Positions 12,350-25,313 of a stretch of 64,000 bases of DNA are shown here, piece after piece. The stretch's first letter is position 1. Each line of letters opens with the position of its first letter. Source of the DNA: Ciborinia camelliae (Eukaryota > Ascomycota > Leotiomycetes > Helotiales > Sclerotiniaceae); the NCBI GenBank assembly GCA_025890175.1, contig JANPYM010000006.1, forward strand, positions 1,148,376 through 1,212,375. The letters run 5' to 3'. The notes under the pieces were generated by a model. The model was not told the DNA's origin. It saw only the letters and a list, made by a program, of their open reading frames with translations, and searched no databases. Made by a program: the position numbers and the translations under genes.

Positions 12350-13916
12350 GAAGAATAGTACCTGAACATCGTAGCGTCGTCGGTTTCTGTTAAGAGATTG
12401 TAAACGAGAGCGATGAGGTGGCAGAGTATGGAGTAGGGAACCTAGTTGTAAAGTTAGTGCAGTTGATCCTCAATATATATGGGGAGATCGGATGATTTTC
12501 TAGTTTTTCTTTCTTTCTTTTCTAACTATCCGTTTATCAATCAAATCCCTATGGCCCCTTCTCGATATCCTTCTCAGTGATATGCTTAATTCCTCCCAAT
12601 ACCTAACCATAATTCTCCGAGTCACTGCCATCAACTCAAAACGAGGTGAAAGATTTTTCCATGTTTCTCGATCGTATGCGGATAATAGAGTGAAAGAAAT
12701 TTCTATCGGGGTGTTGCGCAATGCAATGTAATGAGTATGGTAAGCATTTAACTGGGTTAAAATCAGGATTCATATGTCCAAAGATAGATACCGTGAAATA
12801 CCAGGTAGGTAGAAAGAAGCCACCGCATCTACTTTCCACTTCCACCTTCACTCCCCCCCCGTTTATTAAACTCACATCTCCCCATCTCATACCCACACAT
12901 TCCATCCCCGGTCATCGGCCCATTCGACTTCCCTCACCATCTAGCACCAAATATCCCCAACTCCTAGATTACCCCACCATTATCCCACCCAGTCTTGACC
13001 ACAACCCCGCACTATCCCGCCGCAGATTTTACAACCCTCTCCATAACAAAGGTATTGGAGAATTAGATAGGGGGAAAAGAAGGAGAATCATGACACCTAG
13101 GTACCTACGTATAACCGTTGATGGGAGAGAGATCTGTAGAATGGGATGGGATAGATGTTGATACTATATGCAGCAGCAGTAGTAGGATGTAAAGAGAACA
13201 GGTAGGAACCTAGGTATACATATACAACCCTAACATCATTGATTTCAATTTACATTTACATCTACAAGACCCAAAGGAAATGCGCAGACCATCAATTCAA
13301 TTGATCAAATTGTTCACAGTGGATGTTTTCCCCGGGTAGGTACTGTATGTAGCAGGGTCAGCTAGCTACCTACCAACCTACCAACCAACCAACCAACCAA
13401 CCTTCACACTCCCCAAACGAGCGCCCCAAGCCAACGAAAAAAGAAGAAGAAGAAGAAATCTCCATCATCCATCTCCCAGTCTCCAAGGGGAGAAGCCTGA
13501 CGAGAAAGAAAATGTTATGTTTAATGTAAACGCCAAGACGCGCTAGGTCCGCTCGCTCCCTAGGTATCCTTCCATCATCGGGAACCCTATGATATGATAT
13601 GACGGATCCCTGATGCGATACAATGATTGTCTTAATGACGATAATGATGATGATGATGATGATGGTACATATTACAAGTTGTTCCCGGTTTTGTTTCCTT
13701 CTCTCGGCAATACATAGTAGATAGAGATCTGGCCGTGTCTCTTCCCGGCGACCCCCCCACAAACTACTACTTGTCCTCCATTGTGAAGAATGCTGATTGT
13801 TGACTAAATTTTAGCTTCAGTTGTTATTGAAGTTATCAATCGTCGAGTTTTTACTAACACCAGCATTCCCACCAACACTCTTTATTGCCTCATCATGCCT
13901 ATTTATACCCTCACCA
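12350..13916. other. convergent intergenic region between PKS and SET2
   Basis: No gene found. The open frame at 12721-13161 is Pro/Ser-rich translation of C/T-rich DNA. The region contains CCAA repeats (13371-13402), a GAT run (13641-13664), and TAGGTA/CCTAGGTA motifs near 13100-13220 and 13330. Two convergent terminators are expected near 12350-12500 and 13850-13916; the exact sites cannot be read. Confidence 0.5.
13371..13402. repeat. CCAA tetranucleotide microsatellite
   Basis: Tandem CCAA units, about seven, preceded by CTACC variants. Confidence 0.85.
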
Positions 13917-16900
13917 TTAATATGCATTATTAGGGACGTCATTCTCCTTCGACTTCCCATCCGTATCTACTTCCATCTCCATCTTCATAGCCTCTTCATT
14001 CTCCCTCATTAAATCCTCTTCCTGCATCCTCAACTCTCTGTCCTCTTCCGTTTCTTCTTTCGCTTCTCCCTCGCCTCCGATATCCCCATTGCCATTACCC
14101 GTGTCAAGATCTTCCGATCCTGGCATGGGCATACCTTCCACAGGAGGTGGCGGAGGAGGAGGTGGTGGTGTAGACGAATCAATCGGGGTTTCGCCCTCAG
14201 CACCATCTTCCTTAACCCTCTTATTTTCCGACGGGCTATCCTCGTCATCGTCTTCCCTCTTCCTCTTGAGAAATTCCATCTCGAGTTGCCCGCTTGGAGA
14301 TGCAGTTGGACTTGGTACATCGACCTCCACATCCTCGTCATCAACCGCATCCGGACTACTACTCATAGTTGTAGGTTCCCGTTTTGGTTCTTTTCCGTTA
14401 GTCCCATTTCCATTAGTTTTAGCCTGTCCTTCGCGCTTTCTCCTCTCCGCTCTCTTTTTATCCATTGCCTTTTTCTTTTCCACTGCCTTTTCGAAATAAT
14501 CCCACACATATTTCTTAACTTTCTTTTCTTGTTTTTCAGATATCTTTGTAGGGTTTTCAACACGATTGTTTTTGAAATCAGAGGCCACAAGCTTTTTACT
14601 AACTTCCTTGGCAAATTTCTTGAGGTCGTTTTTGGGGAGTTTGCTTGAGAACTTTTGCATTACGTGGTTGATATGAGGAAAGAGCTGTAAGATGGAGGTT
14701 AGTGAACATATACATAACATGAAAGATCTAAGGAGGAACATTTATGCATAGAGAAACAGATAGGTGTACATACAGTATTTTCATAAAATTTCATCTGCTT
14801 CTCAGGAGGCAATGAGCGCCATTTTTCAACAGGCTTTTTCCTTTCCTTTGGTGTACCTTCAGCAGAATGGGAAGAAAGAGCTGGAGTTGTAGAGGGTTCT
14901 TTTGTAATACTATCGATAATGTCTTGGAGAGCTTTTTGCGTCTGCACACTCTTTGGAGCAGCCTTGGGCGGTGGCGGTGGAGGGACCGCCCCTGCTGGCA
15001 TAAATGGCCTCTCCCAAGTTGTTTGCCCGGTCTTACTGTAATAGTAAGCATTTCCATTTTGGTCCATCGCGGTAAACCACCCGGGTGGCAATACGTTGAA
15101 ATTGTTGCGCCGAGGGATAGGCCGATTGGGCATGAAGTTGGCGTTGCGTTGAGGAATTACACTCCGGGGGCCAGTAGGGGCAACAATAGCTGGAGACGGA
15201 GACTGAGTGACTTTCTCTACTTGTTCTGGACGTCGGTCAAATACTTGTGCAATAAGAGTTGGAGCTCTCCTCGGTATTCGGTATGCAAACTCCAATTTGC
15301 TCCATTCTTCCAATAGTCTCTTCGCCTCGAAAGCAACGTCTTCATGCTCCGAAGCTTTGAAGCCTTCTAACACTGGTTCGATTTTCGAATCAACAATTTT
15401 GTTTCGAGTAAGTCGTGGAAACTTGTAGAGGATATCAAATACTTGGAGGATCACGTTATTGTCGTCCTTCCAAGTAGTCAAAATCGTACGAAGAATTTGA
15501 TAGCCGTGCATTTGTATGACTCTGTTTCGAACTCTGTCATCTTCACAACGTTGAATTCGACCAAGTAGTTTGACGGCGATCCATTTCTCTTTACATTGCA
15601 TAAGAGTTGCCATAACCTTTCGTACTCCAATTTCATCGAGACCCTTTGGTTGAACATTGTTAACATATTCCTCATCGTCCTCACCCGTCTTCTTTTTCCG
15701 AGGTTTCTTGGCAACAGCTGTATCCCAACCATCCCCATCATCAATACCAAGAGCTTCAATAGTAGCATGAGAAAGTTTCGTAGCACGCTCAGTTTGAGTC
15801 TTGCCTCCAATGAATCCAGTACAATTCGGTTCGCCGCAGTAACAAGGTTGAGGATCGGCACCATATCGGTCGACATTGTAATTGAAGACCAACTCTTCTC
15901 CGGCTTTAATGGCACGCTCGGCAAAAATGCCCATGCGCAACTTTTCTCCGACCACCCACTTATCCACATAGCAATTCGGATTACAAGAATGATTGCAAAA
16001 TCGGCCTAGATTTCCTTTTTTCGTCGCATCCACGAATTCATGCTTCGTAAGGGACATGAAATAGAAATGTTTGATTCCTTCTTGATCATATTGAATAGTA
16101 CGACGTCGAAAAGTCGGTTCATTGATAACTTCTCCAATATATTCGAAAATGAAATCGTCCGGATGTAGATCAGTATTTGCCCGTAATCCGTAACCCTTTT
16201 TATCTGTCTTGATCACTGAAACTTTGGCATATTGTCTGCGTTGGAAGCGTTGGTTTTGACAGGCCACACCACAGTTGCAATCTTTATGACCTCCACCACA
16301 TTCCATTTTCGTCAATCGATTAATACAGTCAGAATCCTCTCCGCAGGCATGATTCTTCCCATCGTCTTATTAAACATGTCAGCCAAAGTTTGACATTTTG
16401 CCGGCCGTTTGTAGCTGAAATAAAGAAAGTACTCGGAAGTATTTTTGAAGACTTACCGTATTCCTCGGGACAATCACAATCCAATGCATCGTGATCTGAA
16501 GCTCCCATTTGTTTAGCTCCATAAATGCAATCCTTAATTACCTGAAAAACTGAAGCTGCCTCTTCTGTAGAATCTGGAAGATCGTTGAAGAGAGGAGGTG
16601 GTCGAGGAATTACTTTTTGTGATGATTTCCTCGATAGCTTTAGTGCTTTGCTAGGCTCGAGGGTGACGGTGATATCACCGCCAATAGTCTCTGCATCCTC
16701 TTCATCTCCAGATTTTGGAGTTCGGCTGGTGCTTTGCTTCCTGGGCGGAGTTTGAGAACGGGAGTTTACAGAACCTGGAGTATTGGAGTGAGATGCCTTA
16801 ATTTCTGTAGGAGTAGAAATATACCCATTTGTGCCATTGGTAAAATCTTGCACCTCGATCCCCTCCTCAAGTTTCATTTCACCGAGCGCAGCATCTACAG

Positions 16901-16937
16901 CTTCTGGCTGGACCTCCCGAGTATCATCCGCCATCAT
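13917..16937 (-). CDS. set2: Set2, histone H3 lysine-36 methyltransferase
   Basis: Exons on the minus strand: 16457-16937, 14774-16365 and 13917-14684; introns of 91 and 89 nt; 2841 nt (946 aa), a normal length for filamentous-fungal Set2. There is a disordered N-terminus, then a Cys-rich AWS segment at about 150-200 (the first join restores [19 protein letters not shown]). The SET domain covers about 205-325 with [12 protein letters not shown], followed by post-[14 protein letters not shown] at about 336. A WW domain lies at about 590-620 ([18 protein letters not shown]). The C-terminal SRI domain starts at the second join ([12 protein letters not shown]) and binds the phosphorylated RNA polymerase II tail. 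The tail is acidic and Lys-rich. Two adjacent ATGs exist (16937 and 16934); the second has the better start context (ATGATGGCG). The role is co-transcriptional H3K36 methylation in the nucleus. Confidence 0.95.
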
Positions 16938-19900
16938 GAATGTGTGGATGTTGTAGAGTTGTGTTGCGATTACTTTATTTTCGTGTGTTGGTGCGAAGGG
17001 GAAGCCGAGCAATTGATGTGTTCGGTGCGGCCCTTTGATCCTTTAATTGTAGTGGGAGACGCGAAGCAACCAGCGACTTTGGGTAGAACACCAACACCGT
17101 ATTATTAATAGTAATAGTTCTTGAACTTCCGTCTATCCCAGGCAATTAATTCTTGTTTGTTGCGCACGCACTTAAAAGTCAAGAGAGCGGTTGCGCCTGG
17201 ATGGCAGATTGCGAACAGCTCAAGATCGTGAAATATTAACTGGCGAGGTCGAATTTGTATCGAATTTGTATCGCAGACTTAAATACGGTCGAGTTTCTGT
17301 CGACAAGAACATAAAGGTCTTCTTTCCCACAGTGAATGTATGTGGGCCGTGGAAGAGCTGGACGGGAGGGTAATGGGATTGGAGCGATGTAATAGAAATG
17401 CGTCGGCTGAACCTCCAATTTCACCTTTGCAACATGCTGCAAAAACCAGACTCTTATATTCCTCGATCCCGATGCTCACATATCACTCTTCTCATGTATT
17501 GAAATAGCTTTCATCCTCCCAAAGTCGTTGATATTTGCTAATAATTGCTCTATGGAGGAGGACGAAGATACAAATTGAGACAAGCTATTGCGCGCTCGGC
17601 TAACCTTAATTCCGCTACTTCTGAAAGAACGCTGAAAAGCAAAATTATACTCCCCTCAACCCTGGCAGACAGTTGATAACTACTCCAATCTGCCAGATGA
17701 TTTCAAGATTTGATACCGCGTACCTAGGTATTCAAGGATCCAATGTATGGTTGTTTATACCCTTACCAAATGTACGGCACTTCAGGAGCTTATCTGTTAA
17801 GCTTGATGGCAGCCAAGATGATGCCAAATCGTCAGAGCTTCCTCCCAAACTTGAACAAAGGATCCCACATACTTGTTACAATATAATATGTATGTATATA
17901 TCGTATCCGCCATGAATGAATTCACCAGAGACCTCTGCGAATGATCTCCCCATGCCAATTTACAGTATTCAACCTTCAATTCCCATGATGTGTATAGTAT
18001 GATATCGAACGTAGGCATCGTATAAGTCGAGCTTGTAGATTGGCAACGGTGCCCGTGAAAGGGTCATATTGATGGTAGGTATTCACAGCCCAAATATGGC
18101 TGCAGCAGTCAGTACAGGTTCAAATGGTATAAATGCATCGTTGATCATGCAACTGCGCATCTCCGGTTCTTATTCTACCCCACAATGATCTCCGACATGA
18201 GGCTTGCAGTCATACATCGGATGGAAGAAATGTTATCGCGATTTCATGGCATGATCATGTCTATGATTATTTGTCAGTAATGGTCGAGAAGAAAAAAAAG
18301 GAAAGACGGAAAATAACTGGTTATCTTCATACCTACATGTCTAAAAGTACCTTAGCTATTAATGAGCTATTGACAGCGCATTCCTGCATGCGCAAAGTCA
18401 ACCCCACAAAGAATTCGGATTATATGAGAGTATCACTTTCCCTTGAAAAGCCCAAGATCAATGTTTCAATGCCAATCGAATATACAGTATGATGATTGAA
18501 AACTTTTGGTCTTTGGCGCTTTCATCCTATGTTGAGATGATTCGTTTAACACCAAAAGGAAAGAAAAAAAGAGAGGCACAATCATCGGGTCGCATTTTTG
18601 GCCTCGGAAGAATAGCAACCATGACCATTTCAAATGATCGACCCTTCCAAAACCAATCAATTCAACATTCTCGAAGATTTCGAAGACAAGCCATGATACT
18701 CCGTACGAGGACTCGAATTTCGAATTAAAAATATACAATAGTATTTTTTGAAGGTTGGGAATAGTAAGGCTCTGTCTGTATGACAATGACGAGGTCCACG
18801 GGGTCACGGATTTCACAGCCTTACCAGGTCATTGTAGTAGTAAATGGTTGGGTTGTGCTGATTTTCATAAGCCCACTAAGTTTGTTCAAGCTTATCATTG
18901 GCGGTTGATGAAGTTCTCTCGAGCCAATCTCACGGCAGAGTTGAACCAAAAGGTACAATTTCCAAGGAGGAAGCTGCAAGGACAGTTGAACTATAGTTGG
19001 TATCCAATCGCACGGCATCACGGCATATCAAAATTCCTCCCCTTTTTTGGTTTTGTTTAGGTATGAACATACTAGGTAGGTCGCTGGGTAGGGATGAAAC
19101 GATAACATCAGATATATACTTTTGGTTTAATCTTGGAAGAATAGAGAGAGCAGCTGCAGCAAAAACTCTTCTTGTAGGTAATGGTACGAATTAAGAGTCT
19201 AAGATTGGTAGAGTTCATGATGATGCAGATGATGCAGATGATGCAGATGATGCAAATTAAACAAGACTTCGGGTACAATGGTGGCCGAGATGAGATGAGA
19301 TGAGATGAAGAAATGAAGAATGGAAAGGACCTGAAGGAAAGGAAGAATTCGGAGACGGAGAAAAGAAGAAGCAGAAGCAGAAGATGATGATGAAGATGAT
19401 GAAGAACAAGCCGTACCCGTACCCGTGGACCGTATCGGTATTGCTTAAAAACCTTACCTACTAGTAGGTACCTTCAATGTTAGGTAGGTAGGGTAAAAGA
19501 CAATCCAAAAAAGATCAATCAATTAATTGATGGATAGAACTACAGAAATGGGCCACTATAAAATCTCTCATTTCTTACCTCACTCACTCACTTCACTCAC
19601 TCACTCAACTTATCACTCATTACAATTTCCTGCCCACCACCATCACCTTCACTTCTTTTCAACTCTTCCCTTTCTTTCATCACACCTGCAATGATCAATG
19701 CACACCTACCTGGGATAGTTACATGCATCACTCCCACTCCCACTCTCACTTCTTCCTTCCATTATTCCTCTTCTACAAAAACATCCTAACATCCTAACAT
19801 CCTAACATCCCAACATCTTGCATTGCACAACGCATTAGCTGGTATCAATACATCCAGTTAAAACTTCTCAATTCATTTCCCTCAATTGGGACTTGCATAT

Positions 19901-20679
19901 ATGCACGACATAATTCTCTCCCCATGTTGTTTACCTACTAGGTATCTAGATACCTAGTAGGTATTATTCCTAAAACAACCTAGAAAAGCTACAAAACCCT
20001 AGAGAAGAGAAAAGGGAATTGAATCTGAGGGCGTCTTGTTTACCTTCCACCCTGCTGAGCTTACTTTCCCCTACAGTTACTTTGATTCCTTCAAATGAAA
20101 ATCCCCAATCAACCTTACCTTTTTCGCGGGTAACGGCTTTCGGTACACTCCATTAAGGTGCAGGTACAGTACAGTACAGGTACATCCATCTCCTCGTTGC
20201 GTGAAGAGTGGCGGCCTCGTTGATGGTGGTGGTCGTTGTTGCAAACCAAAAACAGAACCAAAACCAAAACATTTTATTTATTTATCCTTTCTTCCTCTCT
20301 TTTCTGCACGCGCTTCCTTCAACGAACCTGCTGCTCCTCTCCAAGGTTCCTTCAACATACGCGGGTCTTTCATCGCTCTCGTCGCTTTTCTGCCTTTCAT
20401 TTCTTAAACTTACACCTCTCTTGCTACACAATCTATATTCAGACATCTTGTTATCTCACCTTCACTCTTTTCAAGGTGAATGGAATTCCTTCTTCCAAAA
20501 TAGTATCCAATGTCAAATACTTAAGAAAGTTTTGATTTATTTTATTTGTCAATTTTCTTTTTACATATTCACTCATTCAATACTCATCTTTTTCTGTCTT
20601 TCTCGAGTCATCCATCGGACATAAAACACACATCCTTTCAACTATTGTCAGCACCTCGCCACAATTCTCCATAACAACC
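16938..20679. other. long intergenic region, two divergent promoters
   Basis: 3.7 kb between the Set2 start and the AT-hook gene start. Only short, compositionally odd frames are present and none chains by splice sites. It contains a 9-bp GATGATGCA repeat (19218-19256), AACATCCT repeats (19782-19815), and paired CCTAGTAGGTA-type motifs near 19460 and 19935. From about 19560 to 20670 it becomes strongly C/T-rich, as expected of the promoter and 5' leader of the downstream gene. A non-coding transcript cannot be excluded. Confidence 0.5.
19218..19256. repeat. 9-bp GATGATGCA tandem repeat
   Basis: Four near-perfect copies of GATGATGCA. Confidence 0.8.
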
Positions 20680-22002
20680 ATGGAGATGCCCTTTACAGAA
20701 CAAGAGCAGGTATGTTTGAGCAAGAAATTTGACATGATAGCTACGAGTTTTGATCTCAATTCGCAATTCCCACCGTCATCTCATTCCCAAGAGCGCCTAG
20801 AGACTAACATGCGATTGCCTCTCTAACAGCGATTCCTCCTTGCAGAGGTGATCAAGACAAGTTCTATTCCACCAGAGAAGTTGTTGGTCATTCTGAACGA
20901 AAGTAACGTCATCCCGAATTGGATGCTGATGCAGATTCCCCAAGGTAAGCGCGTTACCCCAGCTAGATCTCCAACTCTCAAACCCCATAACCCCGCGTGA
21001 AACATATGAACAGCTTTCAAGCGCCGACAAACATTGACTGAATAGAAAATATTGATTGAAGATTTCAGGACGAAATTTGGCATCCTGCATCAACACTTTC
21101 GAAAGTCTCGCTGGTCGAAACCCCAACAATTTAACACCGCAACTACCCGCCCCTCCATCATTTCCCGGTAGCTCGCCTGGCTTACAGAACAAACGCAAGT
21201 CTGCTTCCGAAATTGAATTGACCGGTGTTGATTCTTCTCGAAAGCGCCGAACTCCAGGTTTAGATATTGTTTCGGCTCAACGCAACATTCAACCCAAGCC
21301 AGCCTCAAATGGCTCTCCAATCTCTTTCGCCTCACCATGGACAAGTCAAGTACCAAAAAAGCGTGGTCGACCTTCCAAGAATGATCTCAAAATTCGACAG
21401 GCTGAAGAAATTGCCCGCGGGGAGATTCTGACTTCACTGGAGACATTCAAAGGTCCCGTCGCTTCTCCCAAGCTGACATCTCCACCACTGACAGTGGGAA
21501 ATCTTCTGTCTGCTGTACCTATTGCCGCCTCAGGTCAAGAGTCTGAGCCAAGTCCGATTATTTCTTTTGGTGATCAAACAGAGTCGGGCAGAAAGAAGCG
21601 TGGCCGACAAAACTCCATGTTATCCAATGTATGTCAATCCGATGATATTTTATGAGGTATTGAGTACTGACTTGTGAAAAGATTCCAAGAACAGGCGAAG
21701 GCAGCTTCCCCCTTCTCCCTGCCCAATTTCCGCAACAAATACAACCTCTAAAGCAATTCGGTACTCATCAGACCTTTGATCGATCAATGAGAGCTCAATT
21801 CCAGCCTGAGTCTCGCGAAGCCCAAATGAGCAGAGATAACCAAGGCCAAGGGATGCAATTCAATGTCCAAAGCAACATTGAAGGACGTCAAATTCTCGGA
21901 AGTGGCGAGGCACATAAAGGACAGCAGGAAACGCAATATAAAGGCACAGCTACGGAGGGCAAGCCGATGGAACACAAGGATGAGCAACGATCTAACAGCT
22001 AA
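20680..22002 (+). CDS. small AT-hook nuclear protein
   Basis: Exons 20680-20709, 20830-20944, 21069-21628 and 21682-22002; introns of 120, 124 and 53 nt; 1026 nt (341 aa). It starts MEMPFTEQEQ, then has a helical N-terminal block (RFLLAEVIKTSSIPPEKLL) at about 11-60 that looks like a conserved short domain. An AT-hook KKRGRPSK follows at about 145, and a second basic element (RKKRGRQNS) at about 225. The C-terminus is Gln/Gly-rich and disordered. AT-hooks bind the minor groove of AT-rich DNA, so a chromatin or transcription role in the nucleus is inferred; no catalytic domain is visible. The C/T-rich upstream region supports the chosen ATG. I do not recognise a named orthologue. Confidence 0.8.
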
Positions 22003-22985
22003 TTTGGTCACCATCACACCTCTTCACCAATTTTTAGCAATATTCAGATTCTTTTGCACACATCCACCTTTCACTTTCCACTCATGATAGTACGCGCAAA
22101 GCCTCCCTCTCACGAGATTTCACTTCATACCCATCATTTTCGATTCTTTTCATTCGACAAATCACAACATAATTTTCCCGGTTTTACGGTTCATATGAAC
22201 GGCCTCTTTTAGAGTTTATGCCCTTTGACGAAGTCATAGCTTCCGTGATATCACGTCTTTCGATGCCTTACGACAAAATATAATGCCACTCATACCAAAA
22301 CGGTGCATTTTCCTTTCTTCTTTCATGCCAGGATACCATACCATATTCATGACGACATGTAAAGTGGCAGCGTCGATTTTCTATCTTCTTTTTTGATTCT
22401 TGGCAGCAATTACTAGCGGTGATATACCAAGCTTGATATTTCAATTTCAATTTCTTTGCGTCGTGGTAAATAGCGGATTACATGCATATCTTTGGGTTGG
22501 CAAATGAAGACGAAACTGAGGGGATGGATTGGATTGAGAAAGTTCCAAACGATTGCGAGGAATGGAGGGTAGATGCATAACGAATACATAACATCGTGGG
22601 TGGAGGAAATGGACGAACGTACGATGCGAAATAACGAACATACGAACGCCATTTTATGTGTACGATAGTTAACGAATAAATGTACTATATTATACACTAT
22701 ACTTGGAATTCTCAGTTGGTTTTTATTGTATGTGTGTATATGGATGGCATCTCGGGGTATATCAGCTGGGTTAATTAGTAACTATGTAAGATTACCTTCT
22801 ACACTCGACCCGGAACCTTATATCATCTATATATAGTTCTAACCGAAAAGCAATTGTAGATAGATCATTAGATTATCAATGTCCATCCATCATCGAAACT
22901 TAACTTTAACCTTAAACTTCAACTTCAACTTCAGCTTAATCTTGGGTCTTTGGAGAATGACGCAAAGAAAAAGAAAGAATATACA

Positions 22986-23022
22986 TCGTATCGTATCGTA
23001 TCGTATCGTATCGTATCGTATC
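22986..23022. repeat. TCGTA pentanucleotide repeat
   Basis: About seven tandem TCGTA units. Confidence 0.85.
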
Positions 23023-23027
23023 TTCGG

Positions 23028-23175
23028 GACTTGGACTTGGACTTGGACTTGGACTTGGACTTGGACTTGGACTTGGACTTGGACTTGGACTTGGACTTGG
23101 ATTTGGACTTGGATTGGACTTGGATTGGACTTGGATTGGGCTTGGATTGGACTTGGATTGGGCTTGGATTGGATT
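23028..23175. repeat. GGACTT hexanucleotide array passing into GGATT/GGGCTT variants
   Basis: About 12 perfect GGACTT units, then variant units with GGATT and GGGCTT. Confidence 0.85.
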
Positions 23176-23496
23176 TTTTTAATAGGTATTACTTAGGTAG
23201 GTGGTACGTTCAATCTTGGGAAAGTGAGTGGGTAGGTGAGTGGGTTGGCTAGGTAGGGAGAGAGGGAGGGAGGGAAGATGGGGGAGGGAGGGAGGTAGTA
23301 GGTAGGTAGGTAGTAGGCAGAAGGGTTGAATGAGATGCTAGATGCTAAATACTAAATAGATAAATAGATAGCCCAAAATATTAACTATTAACTTATAAAT
23401 ACTAAATATCTACAAGATAGTTACTTACTAACTTACTTACTAACTTATCTATATACAATCTATATATATATCCAAAGTATTTATACCTATCTCTCT

Positions 23497-23652
23497 AATC
23501 CCCTCTCTAATCCCCTCTCTAATCCCCTCTCTAATCCCCTCTCTAATCCCCTCTCTAATCCCCTCTCTAATCCCCTCTCTAATCCCCTCTCTAATCCCCT
23601 CTCTAATCCCCTCTCTAATCCCCTCTCTAATCCCCTCTCTAATCCTCTCTCT
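23497..23652. repeat. 12-bp minisatellite (AATCCCCTCTCT), 12 perfect copies
   Basis: Twelve identical copies of AATCCCCTCTCT fill 23497-23640, followed by one degenerate copy. Confidence 0.95.
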
Positions 23653-23660
23653 CTTTACTA

Positions 23661-23925
23661 ACCCTCCATCTAACCCTCCATCTAACCCTTCATTTAACCC
23701 TCCATTTAACCCTTCATTTAACCCTCCATCTAATTCTTCATTTAACTTTTCATCTAATTCTTTATCTAATTTTCTATTTAACCCTCCATTTAATTCTTCA
23801 TTTAACCCTCCATCTAATTCTCCATTTAACTTTCTATTTAATTTTTTATTTAACTCTTCATCTAACCCTCCATCTAACCCTCCATCTACCCAACTAACCC
23901 TCCATCTCTTCATCTACCCAACTAA
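23661..23925. repeat. degenerate 12-bp minisatellite (TAACCCTCCATC family)
   Basis: About 20 copies of a 12-bp unit directly after the previous array. The copies differ almost only by C/T changes (for example ACCC versus ATTT), while the A positions are kept. Confidence 0.85.
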
Positions 23926-24333
23926 ATAAACCAAAACCAAAAACCAAAAACCAAAAACCAAAATGCAAACAAGACTCGAAACTCAGCAAAACCCAAAATG
24001 AAAAGAACCCAAAATAATATCAAACAATTAGCTATCTAGTTGGTTGGTTAGTTAGTTAACTGCTAAGATACCTTTAATGTAATGTAATGTAATAATTATA
24101 CTATTTAGGTGTTGATATATGGATATATGAATATATAGATAGAAATTAACCGATCGATCGATCGATCGTTAAGGTTACCTAGTAGAGGTAGGTACTTACC
24201 TGGGTACTTACTTATTGGGAGTCGGTTGGGAGTTGGAGCTTGAGGGGGGTTGTATGGGGATATAGGCCGGGGGATATAGGGATATGGGTAGTTGGGTAGT
24301 TGGGTAGATGGGTAGGTAGGTACCTCCCTATCT

Positions 24334-24370
24334 TTCCCTCTCCCTCTCCCTCTCCCTCTCCCTCTCCCTC
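24334..24370. repeat. CCCTCT hexanucleotide repeat
   Basis: About five to six tandem CCCTCT units. Confidence 0.85.
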
Positions 24371-24609
24371 ATCCCCCATCTACCTCCCTACCTGCCAACA
24401 AACCAACTTAATAATCATCACTCACTTCAATCATCACTCACTTCAATCCGATCATCCTATCCCATCCCATCCCATCTTATCCCATCTTATCATATCCTAC
24501 CTTGTAATCCAATCTTGTCTTGTCTTGTAATCCAATCTAATCTAATCTTATAACTCTACTCTACTCTATTCCAGCTAGCTAGCTCTATTATAAAACCATA
24601 TACATACCT

Positions 24610-24627
24610 AGATAGATAGATATATAC

Positions 24628-24658
<31 letters not shown>

Positions 24659-24659
24659 C
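24610..24659. repeat. GATA microsatellite
   Basis: Two GATA runs interrupted by TATACATA. Confidence 0.85.
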
Positions 24660-25313
24660 CTATATACAAGTACTTACTTACCTACTTACCTATTTACCTA
24701 GGTAGGTAGGTAGGTATTCTGACAATATAATACACATACACATACACCTACACAACATCAACCTCACATCATCAACAACCTCACATACACATCAAAACCA
24801 AAAAACTCAAGTATTAAAGTTAAACAAGGTGAAAAATTTCAACCTCATCCAATCAATCATTGTATTTACCAGCTAAATACCATCCATCTTTCTCTTTCCC
24901 CTTCCCTTCTTTCCTTCCTTCCCTCCTCCATTCATTCCCTCCTTTCCTTCCTTCCTTCCCTCCTCCATTCATTCCCTCCTTTCTTTCCTTTCCTTCCTTC
25001 CTTCTTTAACCCATCCGTCCCATCTTCAATTCATATACAATGCAAAGCTGCGTGCTCATTTCATCTCATCTTCACCGCGCTTGCGCGATTAACGCAAGTG
25101 GTGATCCAACCTGAAAACTCCCAGCACATTTACCCAGGCTAAGTTACATTTCATTTCCGTATCCATCCATATGCCAAAAAAAAAACCAAAATCCGAAAAA
25201 AAAACATTCAAAAAATAAAATAAAAAGTAAAAAAAAGTCAAAAGAAAAACGTGACGGTAGCGAGACCGAGTGATGAATCTATCCAGCAGCGAGACCCCGT
25301 AAGATAAATCTAT

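Larger units (their letters stand above)
22003..25313. other. intergenic low-complexity region
   Basis: 3.3 kb with no gene. It is dominated by tandem repeats (listed separately), TAGG/CCTA motifs and C/T tracts (24880-25020). The apparent long frames at 22879-23252 and 23449-23913 are translations of 6- and 12-bp repeats whose unit length keeps a frame open. Confidence 0.7.

Noticed and set aside
12721..13161. 146-aa plus-strand frame, Pro/Ser/His-rich
   Set aside because: Compositional product of C/T-rich spacer DNA, with no conserved motif.
14089..14499. Gly/Ser-rich plus-strand frame over the Set2 C-terminus
   Set aside because: Antisense of the acidic and Pro-rich Set2 tail.
22879..23252. 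Open frames encoding Trp-Thr or Leu-Asp dipeptide repeats
   Set aside because: They are translations of the GGACTT array; a 6-bp unit keeps frames open, and nothing outside the repeat is protein-like.
23449..23913. 154-aa frame with REGI and LDGG/LNEE repeats
   Set aside because: Product of two 12-bp minisatellites; no splice sites, promoter or non-repeat domain.
23641..23925. Telomere-like TAACCC runs
   Set aside because: The unit is 12 bp (TAACCCTCCATC), not the fungal TTAGGG repeat, and it is interior and degenerate.
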